A DNA stretch of 64,000 nt, taken from positions 31,082,343 to 31,146,342 of the forward strand of contig CM017563.1 in the NCBI GenBank assembly GCA_007844125.1. The letters are read 5' to 3'. This DNA is from Sinonovacula constricta (Eukaryota; Mollusca; Bivalvia; Cardiida; Solecurtidae). Positions 35,901 through 48,705 of this stretch are shown one piece after another. The position numbers were made by a program, and so were the translations under genes. Below the pieces are notes generated by a model that was not told the DNA's origin, searched no databases, and worked only from the letters and a program-made list of their open reading frames with translations. Numbering within the stretch: the stretch's first letter is position 1; each line of letters opens with the position of its first letter.

Positions 35901-36108
35901 ACAATCCCACTAAGATATTGCGATCAGGTATCATGATAGCTCTTTATTCCTTCAAGGTAGCAGATAACGTTCTTAGAAGTCACATCTGATTTCCACGAAA
36001 ACTGAAAATTAAGTGCAGACGAGAATATACCACCATAGATTGATCTGTTACTAGATCATTCTTTTCGATCCATTTAAGGTTATAAGTAGCCTATACAGGT
36101 GATATTAA

Positions 36109-36480
36109 AGGTGATATTCGACAGTTTGGACCAATTTTTTTTCTCAAGTAATATAATAAGCCATTTTTACCTTAAAGGGTCCTGCAAAATGCTGTTCATT
36201 AATGCCATCGAATTGTGTGAACAGTGAAGCATAAATCCTTACTTGTCTTTTCCCATCTGAGTCACGCTGCAGACATACCTATTTTAAACTTAAAAAACCA
36301 CGTGACAACTTACTTTAAGATCTCGTTATATCGTCATCTGGGTAGTCCGCGCTGACTTCGGTATCTATTTTTAGCAGAGATCACCATCGTGCATTTTATA
36401 GATTTGGAAAGAATAAACATTTTGATTGATACTTTTCGCATTTTATACTGTCTTACAATATAAGTAGTGTTCAAAATCCC
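36109..36480 (+). mobile_element. TTAA MITE-A copy, 3' part lost
   Basis: TTAA (36105-36108) then AGGTGATATTCGACAGTTTG, CCTGCAAAATGCTGTTCATT, CGTCATCTGGGTAGTCCGCG. Confidence 0.72.
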
Positions 36481-36656
36481 ATATACTTAGATTAAAAAAA
36501 AAAGTTTATGCAGAAATCGTTCCTGAATTCCCAGAAAACGTGAAAAACATGTTACATGCACTTTCGAATAGCACCTTTTATTTTTTCGTTTTCGTTATTT
36601 TTCGTAAATATTAGTAAAACTGGATTGAAGTATGGTATGTTAAACTATTTAAATTG

Positions 36657-36830
36657 TGGGCGCCGGTGGCTGTGTGGTAGAGTTGCCGACTTGTAATCCC
36701 TCTGACTACTCAACCTCTCGTGGCATGGGTTCTATTCCCGAACTTTGTCTCGGACCTGCTTCCGCTAGAGAGCTGGGCATAGCTATAATGATAATAACTG
36801 TATCGCTACGGTTTATCAAAAACAAATAAA
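36657..36830 (+). repeat. SINE-2-type copy
   Basis: GGGCGCCGGTGGCTGTGTGG then TAGAGTTGCCGACTTGTAA, B-box-like GGGTTCTATTCCCG, and a body ending with AAAACAAA repeats. Confidence 0.6.
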
Positions 36831-37671
36831 ACAAACAACATTACAGAATATATTAAATTAATTAGATTAAAATAAAATAATGTGGTTGCTAAATACAAAG
36901 CGTGGTTACTTATTTTACATTTTACGTCTTATAATTAATAGTAAAATAAATCTAGCGATATCTTTTGAACGTTGTTTTTTTTCTTGTCACACAATCCCAC
37001 TTTGATAATGTCTGAGTACCATGTTTTCAAATACAGATAAAGTAGCAAATTTTGACGCGAAGCATCCGGTAAATGTATAAGAGGCATGTAAAAATACATG
37101 CCCCCACTAAAAGTTCCCGGACAAAACGTAAATGCTATAAATGTATTATATTAAGGTTAAATTTGATCTACTATGAAAATAGGTAAAGAGTCTGTAAAGA
37201 TAAATGTCAGAACGGATATCATATATTCAAGAAATCAAATATTTCACCGAGTAGCGTGTCCACGGAGCATCCCGCCCACCCGCCTTTTCTCTTCCCCAGT
37301 GGCACGTGTGTACAAATCTATGCAATTTAACATTTTCTCCATCCATTTGATGTTGATTTTTGCTGATGGCTTTTGAGGGGGTGGGAATAATAGGCCTACA
37401 ATTTAAATGTCTCTTATACGCATGCATATACTTAACAATATTTTTGGTTTTAAATGCAGTATGCATACAGTGAGGTATCACATAAATCACAAGTTACTTC
37501 TGCATAGTTTTAATACAAATCACTAAAGTAAAATTGATATTTGCCACTGCGAATATGAGGATATACATAAAGACGGAATTAAATTTCATTTTTACATGGT
37601 CACTTCTATGTTCATTACATTTTTGCCCTATTTTACAACTTGTCTTCATCAACAAACTGTCACAAAGCTTA

Positions 37672-38000
37672 ACAAACTGTGGTATCCGACAGACAGTGCC
37701 ATTTTTATATCTCAGATATCTAAACACGTCATTGTTACTAGAAAAGATCCTGCAAAATGTTGTTCATTGGTGCCCTAGGTCTGTGTGAACAGTCGAGCAT
37801 AAATATCTACTCGTCATTGCAAACAGGCATTTCCCATCCGAGCCACGCTGCAGAGATACATGTAGCTATTTTCAAACTAAAAAGCACGTGGCAATTTACT
37901 TATAAACTCACTTTAAATTGTCATCCAGGTAATCCGGTCTGACGATGATATCTATTTTCAAACCACTATCGCCCTTCTTATTCCACATTCTCGAAACGAA
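37672..38000 (+). mobile_element. TTAA MITE-A copy, partial
   Basis: CAAACTGTGGTATCCGACAG near the left end; CCTGCAAAATGTTGTTCATT; GAGCCACGCTGCAGAGATAC; TGACGATGATATCTATTTTC. Confidence 0.65.
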
Positions 38001-38084
38001 AGACATATATTAGTTATCTCCCTTGGGAGAAGGTTATTTTTTGTTTTGTTTTATTGTCCCACCAACAGTATTTCTGAGAGAAGA

Positions 38085-38187
38085 TTTTGCAAGTGGTTCC
38101 ATGTCCAAAAATAGTGACGACCCAAACAAGGGGTTGTCTCAAAAGTAAGTGTGTCTTCATTGCAGATAGTTAAGAGAATAAATTTAT
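38085..38187. repeat. Shared flank D4, copy 1
   Basis: ATTTTGCAAGTGGTTCCATG, TCCAAAAATAGTGACGACCC, GGGGTTGTCTCAAAAGTAAG match 55225-55337, and in both places a SINE-3 follows in the same orientation. Confidence 0.8.
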
Positions 38188-38441
38188 TTGTTTATTGGTT
38201 TTATCGTCCCCCCAACCGTATTTCAGTTATCTGGAGACGGTGTCCACTTGAAACTGATATAGTGTTGCCTTCACTGTGTATAGCATGTCGCGAACACCTG
38301 GCATGATATCACACCCAGTCACATCCTGACACCGGGCCAACCAGTCTTGGAACTACACTTATATTTGCTTGAGCTTTAGCAAGGGAGCTATGCCACTAGC
38401 ATTTTCAACGACTTTTGTATGTCGCGACCGGGATCGAACAT
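38188..38441 (-). repeat. SINE-3 copy, head truncated
   Basis: Tail and body are present; similarity stops just after CGACCGGGATCGAACA, so the promoter head is lost. The 100 bp beyond its tail also matches the flank of the copy at 55.3 kb. Confidence 0.8.
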
Positions 38442-38444
38442 TAC

Positions 38445-40630
38445 ATAATAGTTAATGTTCAAACCCGTCTTTATTAAAAATTAAGTCTGGATTTATGAAG
38501 ATAATAAGCCCAAATTGTCCAAAGCAGTGGTTATACATTGTTACATATATTTAATATAGGTACACTGTCCGATAACGAATTTAAAGAGCCTAGCTACCTT
38601 TTGGTTCATACGCCACAAAAGAAAATTAAAAGTAAACAAGGTTAACAAGTTAACAAGTGAAACTGCCACATATTAACTTTACGTCTGCTTCTTTTTTAGC
38701 TTCCTAAATATTTGGATTCGAATAATGTTTTTATCTTTTCCGATCCGAAGTTAGAGCCCATTCAATGAATTCCGACGCTAAATGGAGTCGGGATTGGGGG
38801 TGGTGTCAAAGGTCGCACCCCTATAACACCAATAAAACTTTAATAAAAATGACGATTCAAACTAATTCTATTTCAATTGCGAAAGAACATTTTCTTTTTC
38901 CGTTTTATTATGGAATTCAGCTTGCATGGTTGATTTATTTAGCTAACCACATTATACAATGAGGAGATACAGGAGAACGTTTCCCCCTTCTGCTCATCAA
39001 GACAATTTTGAGTTTCGTTTATATTCGTCTGGCTTTCGGACCACAATTTTTATTTTTAATTTTTTTTAAACACGACTTGTAACACGACTTGAACTCCAAG
39101 TTAGACGTTTTAATGCAATTTCTTTTTCTCATTGTGTATACATTTATACTTTAATACTCGTGAGTATGGGAGTATGCCAGGCTACGCGCCTGCTTTTCAC
39201 GATAAAATCTACTTCATATTTCGTAATACTTAGTAGTACAGATAAACACGTAACTTCTTGGCAATACTTCCAATGCTAGAGGTTTGTCGATAAAGTCAAA
39301 GTCAATCGAATAATATGTATTAACTGTATCGTTGAAGCGTCTATCCGAATGGTCGCATGGTTACGTGCTAGTTATACGCCCCCGGTTCGAAATCGTATGC
39401 TGCCATTCTTATTTGTCACTTTTGGGGATATTTTTTGTTTAATTATGAAGATAAACTTTTGTAACAATTTTTACAGTTTGTAAATATTGAGAACTGTTAA
39501 AGGTGATGGACATTTCTTTTAAGTTATTTTTTTCTTTTTGTGTGTTACGTCTCGTGTAATTGTTTTTGTCACATTTACATTTACCCTGTTCGCCTTTGTC
39601 TAGAGGTAGTTGAGATTTAAATCGTTTGGAAATTTTGACAGGACCTTTTCTTATTTACCTTTTTTTCGTGACTATGACGTCATAATATTGTCCCAAGACC
39701 TATTTAAGGGTAAGTGAAAGATCAAATGAAGCGATCAGCTGAGGACAATCGACTATTAAATTATTCAAATTCAAATAACATGAAAAAATCTTACAGTCAA
39801 GTCATGATTTTATCAGGTTGTCAGTACGTCTGACAATTCTATATTTTAGAAATGGAAGAACATTATAAGTTATCTCCCTTGTTGGTAGGTTATTAACAGA
39901 CCATCATGAATGGAAGAGAAATGAAACTATGATATATGTCTCAAACTTTATTAAATTACAGATATATCTTACACTATTGTTACATCTAAATAAAAAGCTT
40001 AAGTTATAGTCATTACTGAAAAAAATAAATGGGGAAAAGACAAAAAGATGTCATTATATATGCTTGAACGAGAAAACCCATCACCAGTGAGAAAACAAAT
40101 ACTAGTTTTATTTTGTAAATAACTTTACGGACAAAATTATTTATTCCTGTCTTCAAAGGGCTCTTCTTTTACTCAAGACATGGAATAAAGCGGAATCTCT
40201 GGAAAAATTACAAAAAAAGGCAAAAATTTCTTTCATTGAAAAAGACAACCTAACGGGGGAGAATACAGACATTCTCTTTCAACTACAACAACTTTCTCAC
40301 ATCCATGTCAACGTGACCGTGACTGCAATTCTAATGTTTTATTCATAAATAATAATTATTTTTATTTTTGACAGCTTAAGACACACATTACACATGTTAA
40401 AACATTGACCAATATCAAATCACACTTTTTATGTCAAAAGTATTTCTAAGCAATACAAAATATTAGTTAATTTCCAACACCTACATGCACAGGCAACAAG
40501 ATTTATTGCTAGAAACTCAGCAGCAAATAGTGAAGAACCTGTTAGGAAAATCCCAGCGGAAGCTGGCTGCTCCAGATTTACATACCCTCACGATTTGTCT
40601 GATAAATTTGCAGGCTAGCATTAAATGTGG
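38445..40630. other. Region 3' of LRR-2, unassigned
   Basis: No exon recognised; one tRNA-like remnant at 39338. Part of it may be LRR-2 3' UTR. Confidence 0.4.
39338..39412 (+). repeat. Isolated tRNA-like sequence
   Basis: GCGTCTATCCGAATGGTCGC then ATGGTTACGTGC, with a B-box-like CCGGTTCGAAATCG. Probably a SINE head remnant rather than a tRNA gene; the acceptor stem does not pair convincingly. Confidence 0.35.
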
Positions 40631-40638
40631 TGTAACAT

Positions 40639-42084
40639 TTAAGCGTGTGAATACTGAATACAGGTGGGAACCCTGTTGTCAATGTAATCCTGCACCGATT
40701 GGTCAATAGTTTCGCATTGGCCATTGATGGTTAGGTGTCGGTTGTAGATGACCAGCCATCGTTTGACCCAGTACAGATCGCACGTGCAGTCTATGCGCGA
40801 ATTGGTCAGGTCTAGAACCTGTAGGCCAGCCAGGTTCTGGATTGCCTCCGAGATGACGGTCATATTGGAGTTGGACAAGTCCATGAACTCCACGCTATCC
40901 AGCCCATGGAAGGAGTTTCGTGAGATATAAATCAGTGGATTTCCCGCAAATGAGATTTTTCTTAGGTTGGGAAGGTTGAATAAATCGTTGTTTTCTATGC
41001 TGGAAATTCTGTTTTGAGAGAAATCTATCTCGATCAGATTTCTCACGTCTGACATGGATCCTGGAATTCGAGTCAGATTACAATTTCTGAAGCTTAGAAT
41101 AGACACGGGTGTGCTTTGGATGAAACTGATTGCATCTTCGCCGATGAACTCCAGCGGGTTTCCTTCGAGACTTAGGTTTTTCAGATTAACTAAATGCTTG
41201 ATAGCTTCTGGGAAAACAGTGATCTTATCGTATTTAAATGACAGTGTATGCAGAGTGTCGCTCAGATCATTGAGGACTGACTCAATGATCATGCTATTTC
41301 CATCGTCGGCATAATTATGGTCAATATGCAGTTCTTCTAAATGTGTCATGTCTTTAAGCGCCAGGGGCATTTGGACAAGTCTAGCTCGTTCTATGGTAAG
41401 TGTATGCAGGGTTTGCTCGAAACCATGGAAAAAGTCGGATGAGAAGACCTGTATTGCTGCCCCATCTACATGTAGTTTTTGTAGGCCTACTAAGCTCGAT
41501 AATTCCCTGGGCCAGTGTTTCAATTCGAAGGGTTCTCCGAATGCAAATGACGTCAATGTGTCGCCTATCGCATTCATGACGGAAAAGCTAAACCCGGAAT
41601 TTACATGGTGAGAGTGCGGAGCCGATTCTGTGCCATCGATTGGATTCCATGAGACATCCAAATTGGTTAATGACATTCAAATGTCTTATTGCATCAGGCA
41701 GAACATGAAGCGCGTTGTCTCTAAGGTTAAGAACTTTTAGTGTGTTCTCGATGCCATTAAATGCACCAGGATCAATGTAATTGATAAAATTGCTTTGAAG
41801 AAGAAGGGCGGTGAAGTTTCCATTTGACAGGGCTGCGAAGGCATTAGGTCCGATACGTCGTAATTGGTTAACACTGAAGTCTAGTGTGTGAAAGCGTTCC
41901 GATGATGATGTAAACGAAATCAGGTCCGTTAGGTTTTTGTTCCGGCAATTAATCAGACCGTTGACGCATGCGCATGGCGCCCAATGCCCCGGACATACTG
42001 CGATACAATGGTTGATCCAGAACAGAAATAGCAAAACGTAGCAAAGTCCTCGAGAAGTTGGCCTATCCAACCGGCTCATGTTTT
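40639..42084 (-). pseudogene. Secreted LRR protein with one frameshift (LRR-2)
   Basis: Paralogue of the LRR gene at 5.8-7.2 kb. An acceptor TTTCAG at 42085-42090 is followed five bases later by ATG (42079). A signal peptide (core YVLLFLFWINHCIA) and an LRRNT (CPGHWAPCACVNGLINC) come next, then LRRs, and an LRRCT (IDCTCDLYWVKRW...GQCETID...PTC) ending in TAA. The frame breaks at 41677, where one extra A separates ...AIRHL from MSLTNLDVSWNPI. Without that base the two halves join at exactly the spot where paralogues read straight through (LR-3 has AFLTVIQDLDVSWN). As written, translation ends soon after the break. No other stop is seen across about 1.4 kb, so this is either a very young pseudogene, a segregating allele or an assembly error. 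The product lacks a membrane segment. Function, if expressed, would match its paralogues: a soluble extracellular LRR binder (inferred). Confidence 0.8.
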
Positions 42085-42184
42085 CTGAAATACAGTAGTT
42101 TAGAATTTACTGAAACTAAAACATGGCTAATTATATGACTGATTTGTCGACGATCTTATTATTATTATTATCTTATTTGATTCT

Positions 42185-42390
42185 ATTCGACTTAGAATTC
42201 CCCGCCTCGCCAAATTGACATGTAATCCGCCCCAGAAAACTGTCAATTAAACTGTCAGTCGTCTTAACGAGTTCAAACTTGTCGCCACAAGGGGGTGAGT
42301 CAAGCCAGAATGCGTGGTTTGTTGACATGCGAAGTTTAAAATAAAACTTTTTAGTAAAATAGATCGATCTATTTTGTTCATTGTAAAAAA
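42185..42390. repeat. Dispersed repeat D2, copy 2, upstream of LRR-2
   Basis: Second copy of D2, beginning about 100 bp upstream of the LRR-2 acceptor, so inside the presumed 5' intron of that gene. Confidence 0.8.
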
Positions 42391-42399
42391 GAAACGAGT

Positions 42400-43160
42400 T
42401 CTAATGAAATAAATCGCTGACGAATTTGAATTTTCATAGTTTCTGATTGGCTTTAAATGTAGGGGGACTTCTAAATCATTATTATAATTTCGGGCCAATC
42501 AGCGTACTCTATGTAACTGACGTATACGCATGACATACATGTGTTTACACACGTATATACACAGTTTAAATGAAAGCTGTCTAAGTTACATGCGAACTTT
42601 AACTGGTAAAAAAATGTTGAAAACCATCGCGATGCTTATGATTTTCCCTAACAGTCTAACAGTAAAACATGTTAATTGGACAACATGTTCACATCACAGA
42701 ATATTCAGGTATAATAAACGAAACCATTGGCTGTTGGGGATTAACAAAGCCTTGCCTTGAGAGAATAAAATGCAATGGGAACACGTCGGATAATTCCAAT
42801 CGCAACTTCTCAGGTAACGCCGTCCTCGGGACAATGATTCGTATAAGAATCACGATCGTTTTGTTCGCCGGAAGAAGAATACGCCATAAAAGTAATTAAA
42901 AAAAGCAACAGGTGTAGTGTACAGGATTATTTCATCCTATAGACTTTCATTTACCAATTTAACTCTTTATCTCGTTAGATATACAACTGTAACAGCATTT
43001 TCAGTAGAGATAACAAAACATTTATAGTTGTTGTTTGGATGACGTCATATGCACACACATGTTTGTTTCGCAGCGTTTTGACATCATACATCCGAGAGAT
43101 GATTCGTGAATTATCCGAGGCGTTCCGATCGAGATTATTCAAGACTCCCGCTTTTTTAAG
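42400..43160. other. Region 5' of LRR-2, unassigned
   Basis: Should contain the LRR-2 leader exon or intron; no exon can be chosen from sequence alone. Confidence 0.35.
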
Positions 43161-43165
43161 ACTAT

Positions 43166-43378
43166 CACTGCCATGAACACCCGGCATGATACCACACCCA
43201 GTCACCTTATCCTGACACCGGGTCAACCTGTTGTGGAACTACGCTCATATTTGCTTGAGCGTTAGCAAGGGAGTTATACCACTACCCTTTTTAACGACTT
43301 TGGTATGTCGAGGCACGGTTTCGAACCCGAGGCCTCCCATGGAGCAGACGCTCTCCTGATTGCGCTACCAGGTCTGGT
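43166..43378 (-). repeat. SINE-3 copy, tail truncated
   Basis: Begins within the body (ACACCCGGCATGATACCACA) and runs through the tRNA-like head (GCGCTACCAGGTCTGG). Confidence 0.8.
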
Positions 43379-43379
43379 A

Positions 43380-45610
43380 AAGGAAAATGGGTCTAGATGT
43401 AAATCCAAAATCTGTATATATCAATATAGACCTTTATTTAAGTTGATGTAACGATTTAAAACAATTGTCTTACGATATTTTGGAATTAATAATGTCAACT
43501 TAAGATAATTTTCGGTAGTGCAATTTTCAATGACGAAATTTGCGACAGAACTTAACACTCTCCAATTATAGAGGCTTCCGAGAACGGCGACCCAATATTT
43601 ATAACTGGTTCCGGAAATGTCTATGGGGTGAAGCTTTTATGAGGCGATCGTGTTTTTAAACGGAAATTATTATGCTAGTTATAAATGTTAAAGAACACAT
43701 AGTTACATTCATTCGTTGTGTGTCTTCTAAAAAACTACTACATGAAGAAAGATAAAGTAACAAGTAAACTTTTGCGCATATCGTTTTGTCAAATTCTTAT
43801 TTTCAAATTGCGTGACTGTACTAATTCGACTACAATCTCTTCAGTGCCATATTCATGGTTAAGCATGCCTTCATATAAAAGATACCGTTTCCTATTTTCA
43901 TAATCAGTAATGACAGTGATTGGTCCTTTTTTACAACCCAACAAAAAGCATATGGGGACGAATCGCGCAGCTCGGTGAATATTACAACAATTAATGATGT
44001 GTTTGGACAGACTGCACTAATTATCCAACACTTTGATAGACTTATGTCTAATATTTGCTCGTTATTCAAGGTTTCTTCAGATTTAAACTTCATAGTTTTG
44101 CTTTTGAATTAAATAATATTACTATTGGAGCAATATTGCGAAGAAATGAAACGATCACATAAATTTAACGTTTATGTTGCGTGTTGTAAAGACTTCTCGC
44201 ACTTAGGCGGATGTTAGTGATTTCAAAGACGAACCAATTATTTGTGTGGGAACTTCGTACGGCATATGTTGACTGGGTGTTGTTCACAGATGTTGTTGTG
44301 TTGTCCGAAGAATTAAAACTTGTTATTCACACTTACACATTTACCCAGTTAACAACATAAGCTTTTTAAACATATTTATTCCACAACAGCGAATGAAGAG
44401 GTGCTAAATTCGGATATGCTAAATATGGGTAACTTAACTTTCTGATATATTACTTCCGGCTCTGCATCAACTTTTTCTTGTAGCACTATTATAACATTTC
44501 CGCGCGTTTGTGATAAAGCATATCAAACTCCTGGCAGCTTGTTTTCTAAAAATAATGTATGCACGACGCAATTACGGAATGTCACTACCATTGTCGTTGA
44601 GTTTTAAATGTCCAAGACGTTACTTTTTATTTTTTTCACATTTATCTTGACCTTACCACTGATAGACACACATAAAAAAAACAATAACAATTAAGGTGAC
44701 AATATGCTTACAATATATGGATATTTAAACAAAACAAAGCACCGTGCTAACATACCTCTAGAATCTGGAACCAAAAGGAGAACTTTCCTCGACAAGAAAC
44801 TATCCTTCTTCTTATCTTTGCTCGACCTGGATTTAGTGCGGACAGTATCGCTGATGTCGCTGTCGCAATGTCAGACATGGGTTTCGAAGATGTTCTCGTG
44901 TCAATCCTTGTTCTGAGTATTTCTGGACATGAATTTTTAATTGATAAATAGTATGAAGCAATATATTAATACTAATAGACGTATTTTGTATTAAATAAAT
45001 ATTTACTTTATTCAATTAAACAAATGATGTTTTTCTTTTCTAAGTGAGACATGGTTGTTGTTTATTGTTGTTGTTGGCTATTTGAAAGAGTTGTTTAGAA
45101 TCAATTCTGCCCTCAGTTTATAGGGGCAGGAGGTGGTCTTTATATATTGTCCGATCTTGCAATGAATAGTTTCGACTACAACAGTCCATTGAATTATGGT
45201 TGTTTATCTAAATAAATGTTTAACTATATCCCCAATAACCATAACGTGAAGTGTTTTATGTGTTGTTTTTGTTGTTTTTACCTAATAAAAATAATCATAC
45301 TTGATACAAGCCATATTTTATTTGATAATGCATTAGTCCATTTATACGTAATTTTGCATGATTATCCATATTTTGTCGTCGCCAGATCTGGGAAATGCAT
45401 TGGTAAAAAATGTTTGCTTTATTTTTTCTGCATCAATGAGACATTATTGAATAGTCTCCCCTGAATAATCCCTAAATGCAAGTAGATTCTTACAACTTTT
45501 TACTCGGTTTTTATGCTTGTGCTTTGTGGAGTGTATGTTGACTTTTCTGCCTTTCTTGTGATACACAGGTTAACTATCATCAACAAACACTTCCATTTTC
45601 TTTTTTAAAT
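43380..45610. other. Unassigned
   Basis: AT-rich; no open frame above about 90 residues and no recognised repeat. Confidence 0.4.
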
Positions 45611-45616
45611 AACATA

Positions 45617-46924
45617 CGAGGGGCATTTATAAAGTATTAATCAGTGTGGCGCTTTAGTCGTATACGTAATATTTCTGCAGAAATTATTAGACCAACCCTT
45701 CGAAGTATTCCCCTTTGACTTGGGATGCACTTTTCCAAGCGATGAATCCAATCGGAAAATGCTTTTTGGTAGCTCTCTTTAGGTATAGTGTTTAGACACT
45801 GGAGCGCTGCCGACGGCGTGCAGAGATTCAAAACGTCGACCTCTCATGTAGTTCTTGATATAAGGATTAAACCAAAAATCGCACGGAGCAAGATCAGGGC
45901 TATATGCAGGGTGTGGTAAAGTGTCAATGCTGTTGTCGCTTAGATTTTACCACCACTGACTTGTGGGCAGGTGCGTTATCATGAAGGAGCTTGCTTCCGC
46001 GTACGCCGGTACGGGGACGGGCTGCAGTATAGTGGCTTACAACAGCAGAAAGAACCGAATCTCGATAAAATATTCCAGTAACACTCCTGCCTTCTGGTAT
46101 AGGAATTCGAGCCACCATTCCCTGGCAATCAAAAAATAATGCATACATAATGCGTTTTGAGGTTGCGAGCTCTACGGGCAACTTGGGGCCGTTCGTCATT
46201 TTCACCGACCCACACCTTATTTTTTTCTTTACTGTCAGGCTCATAAAAATATACCCATGTTTCATCGCCAGTCACAATTTCATTCATGCAGTTTTGGTCA
46301 GCATTCTTGTATATATCGAGCAGCTGTGACGCAATTCGCACGCGCTCCCGTTTTTGGCCCTCAGTGAGAAGGTGGGGTATCCACCTGGCGCAAACTTTGC
46401 CTAGCTTTAACACGCGAGTCAATATTTGAAAAACCGATGACGAATTTATGCCACATAAATTACTTATCTCCTCCACTGTACAGCGGGCATCATCTTCCAC
46501 AGCTTTTTTAACAGCGGCAATATTTTTGTCAGTCATTGTTGTAAGTGGACGGCCAGGACGGGCCTCATCTTTTATCGCCTCTCTACCGGAGGTAAATAGA
46601 CGGACCCATCTTCTAACTGTGGCATACAATAGGGCACTGTCCCCATAAACCTTGTCTAATATCAGGTGCAGCAACGCCAAGCAATGCGCGTATTTTACAA
46701 TACGCTCTTTGCTCATCTTGAGAATTGTTCTCTTTATCTGCCAATTTTAACTGCAGTGTACCTGCAGTGTCGATTCAAGTGGACATTGCGCTCACTGTGT
46801 AGGTTTCCTTGTGCACGTAACTGTAGAGGAGAGTCTAATCTTTCCATACATGTATAACATGTACCAATTACGCTCGGATTAACGTTAAAAATCGCACTGA
46901 TTAATACTTTATAAATGCCCCTCG
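45617..46924 (-). mobile_element. mariner element with perfect 30-bp TIRs
   Basis: The left terminus starts CGAGGGGCATTTATAAAGTA and runs 30 bases (45617-45646). The right 30 bases (46895-46924) are its exact inverse. TA is duplicated at both borders (45615-45616, 46925-46926). Total length 1308 bp is standard for mariner. The interior holds a minus-strand transposase pseudogene. Confidence 0.92.
45637..46716 (-). pseudogene. mariner transposase (DD34D), broken
   Basis: Transposase of the mariner element. From ATG at 46716: MSKERIVKYAHCLALLHLI..YGDSALLYATVRRWVRLFTSGREAIKDEARPGRP (N-terminal HTH and GRPR-like linker), then WIPHLLTEGQKRERVRIASQLL. Next comes MNEIVTGDETWVYFYEPDSKEKNKVWV (Asp 1), LLHDNAPAHKS (Asp 2) and AYSPDLAPCDFW (Asp 3). 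The spacing fits DD34D once the frame breaks are allowed for. Frame changes occur near 46150 (after QVARRARN), near 45930 (after RQQH) and near 45800. Three breaks make it non-functional, in contrast to the perfect TIRs. Confidence 0.88.
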
Positions 46925-47691
46925 TATCTCTATAAGTATTTTAATAAATTTTAAGCTTATATTAATGCAAAAGTAAGAAAATCACTTACATTTGTAATTG
47001 CAATTTGCAATTAAAACCAAGTGCAGAAATATTTCTTAGTTGAAGGATTTTACAGGGACATATTGTTACCCTATCCTTATTTTCGATATACCCATAAACA
47101 TGTCTTTGTCATACTTTGGCTTAAGATTTTGGCGCATAGAACTACCCGATCCGCATTCAATATGGATATAAATGTTTGCGTCATAATCGAGCCAATTAGC
47201 GTATTGTCTGTGTATTGTTTGACATATACACATGACGTATATTGTCGCAATCGCAGTTCGGAGATGTACATTGTGTTTGAAATAAAAACTCACAATAGTT
47301 AAAAAACGTTCCGACCTTTTAGAGTCTCCTTAACTCAAGACAGCATTTATTTATATAGTTTAGTGAGGAAATGTTATAAATTATTCAATTATTAACTGTG
47401 AAACAACACAGTTTTGCTTTTTACGAAAGATTGGCCATCGATGACCAAGCCACTTGAACCTTGCGATATAAGGATGACGTCATATTATATTGCAATGTTA
47501 AGATATAGTATAAGTGCGTGTGTATTTAATAAATTGTCGAAAATTTTAACTTGATCAAAATCTCAAACGGAGACAGGATTATGCAAGTGGGCCGTGCCAG
47601 CCATCGTTGATTTATGTCTTCTAAGCTGAGTTTGCGCCAAGGTCAAATACTCTTTATTCAGAACTCAGTCATAGATACATGCTTTAATATG

Positions 47692-47822
47692 TAACAACAA
47701 CAACAACAAAAACAAAAACAATAATAACAACAACTACAATAATAATATTAAAATTTAATAATAATAATAATATAATTATTATAAATAATAATAATAATAA
47801 ATAATAATAATAATATCTATAA
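47692..47822. repeat. AAC/AAT repeat tract
   Basis: (AAC)n grading into (AAT)n with some interruptions. Confidence 0.9.
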
Positions 47823-48567
47823 ATTATTTTCTTTCTTTTTTGCAGAAGATTGTACGTGTGATACAAAACAACCTGGTGAACATAATACAAAACAAAGAAC
47901 GGAATAATTAAGTTTTGGACATTTTGTTGAATAATAAAAGTACTATGATTAGATTATGAGTACAAAAAGCTAGTTAGGCTTACTTGGAGAGAATAGCATT
48001 CGCCTGAGTTAATACAAAAGTGGCGTTAACCATTAAAGTTAATGTGTGTTCGAATTTAATCTCATATGTATAAACACTCTTATATGATATCTTGTCACGG
48101 CGAAACAAGAAAATAATGGATGACACATACAAAACAACAAAAATAACAAAAGGATCCAACATTAAACTATCTGAATCTTCTAGTACAGTTTTTTTGTGTT
48201 CCATTAAAACATTTGCACAGCTAATTTGTATTTAGAAGGGTAAATACAAATGTATTGACAGGACAAGTTTCAAATGTTAATTCGTAGAGTTAATTAATGG
48301 CTATTGTTTTAGCAATGGACGAATGCCTTGTACCATAATAGCCGACACGTGGAATGTAGAAACCATGCAATGTCAGGTACATGTATGTGTACAGGCAAAC
48401 AGTATATACTTGCTAGTTATATGAACATTTTACGTTACTTGAATGGCACAATAACAATGCACATTATTATCTATCCCTGATACTGTCAAGGTGAAGATAC
48501 CGAGCAAGACGTCCTAGATCGACAAAGTCATAAAATAATGTTAACATCATATAGACTTGTAAAGACA

Positions 48568-48705
48568 CTGACTCCCGTGACGTAGTGCTAGAGTCACCGA
48601 CTTGTAGCGACTCTTCTAGCTGGCTTACGGTTCGCCGGTGGTTCTACCCAAACATTTATCTGCATAAAAAAGCTGAACGTCGCTTTACGGACATCACTTT
48701 AAGGC
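48568..48705 (+). repeat. SINE-2-type fragment
   Basis: ACTCCCGTGACGTAGTGCTA then GAGTCACCGACTTGTAG, followed by GCCGGTGGTTCTACCCAAAC and GAACGTCGCTTTACGG. Confidence 0.6.
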
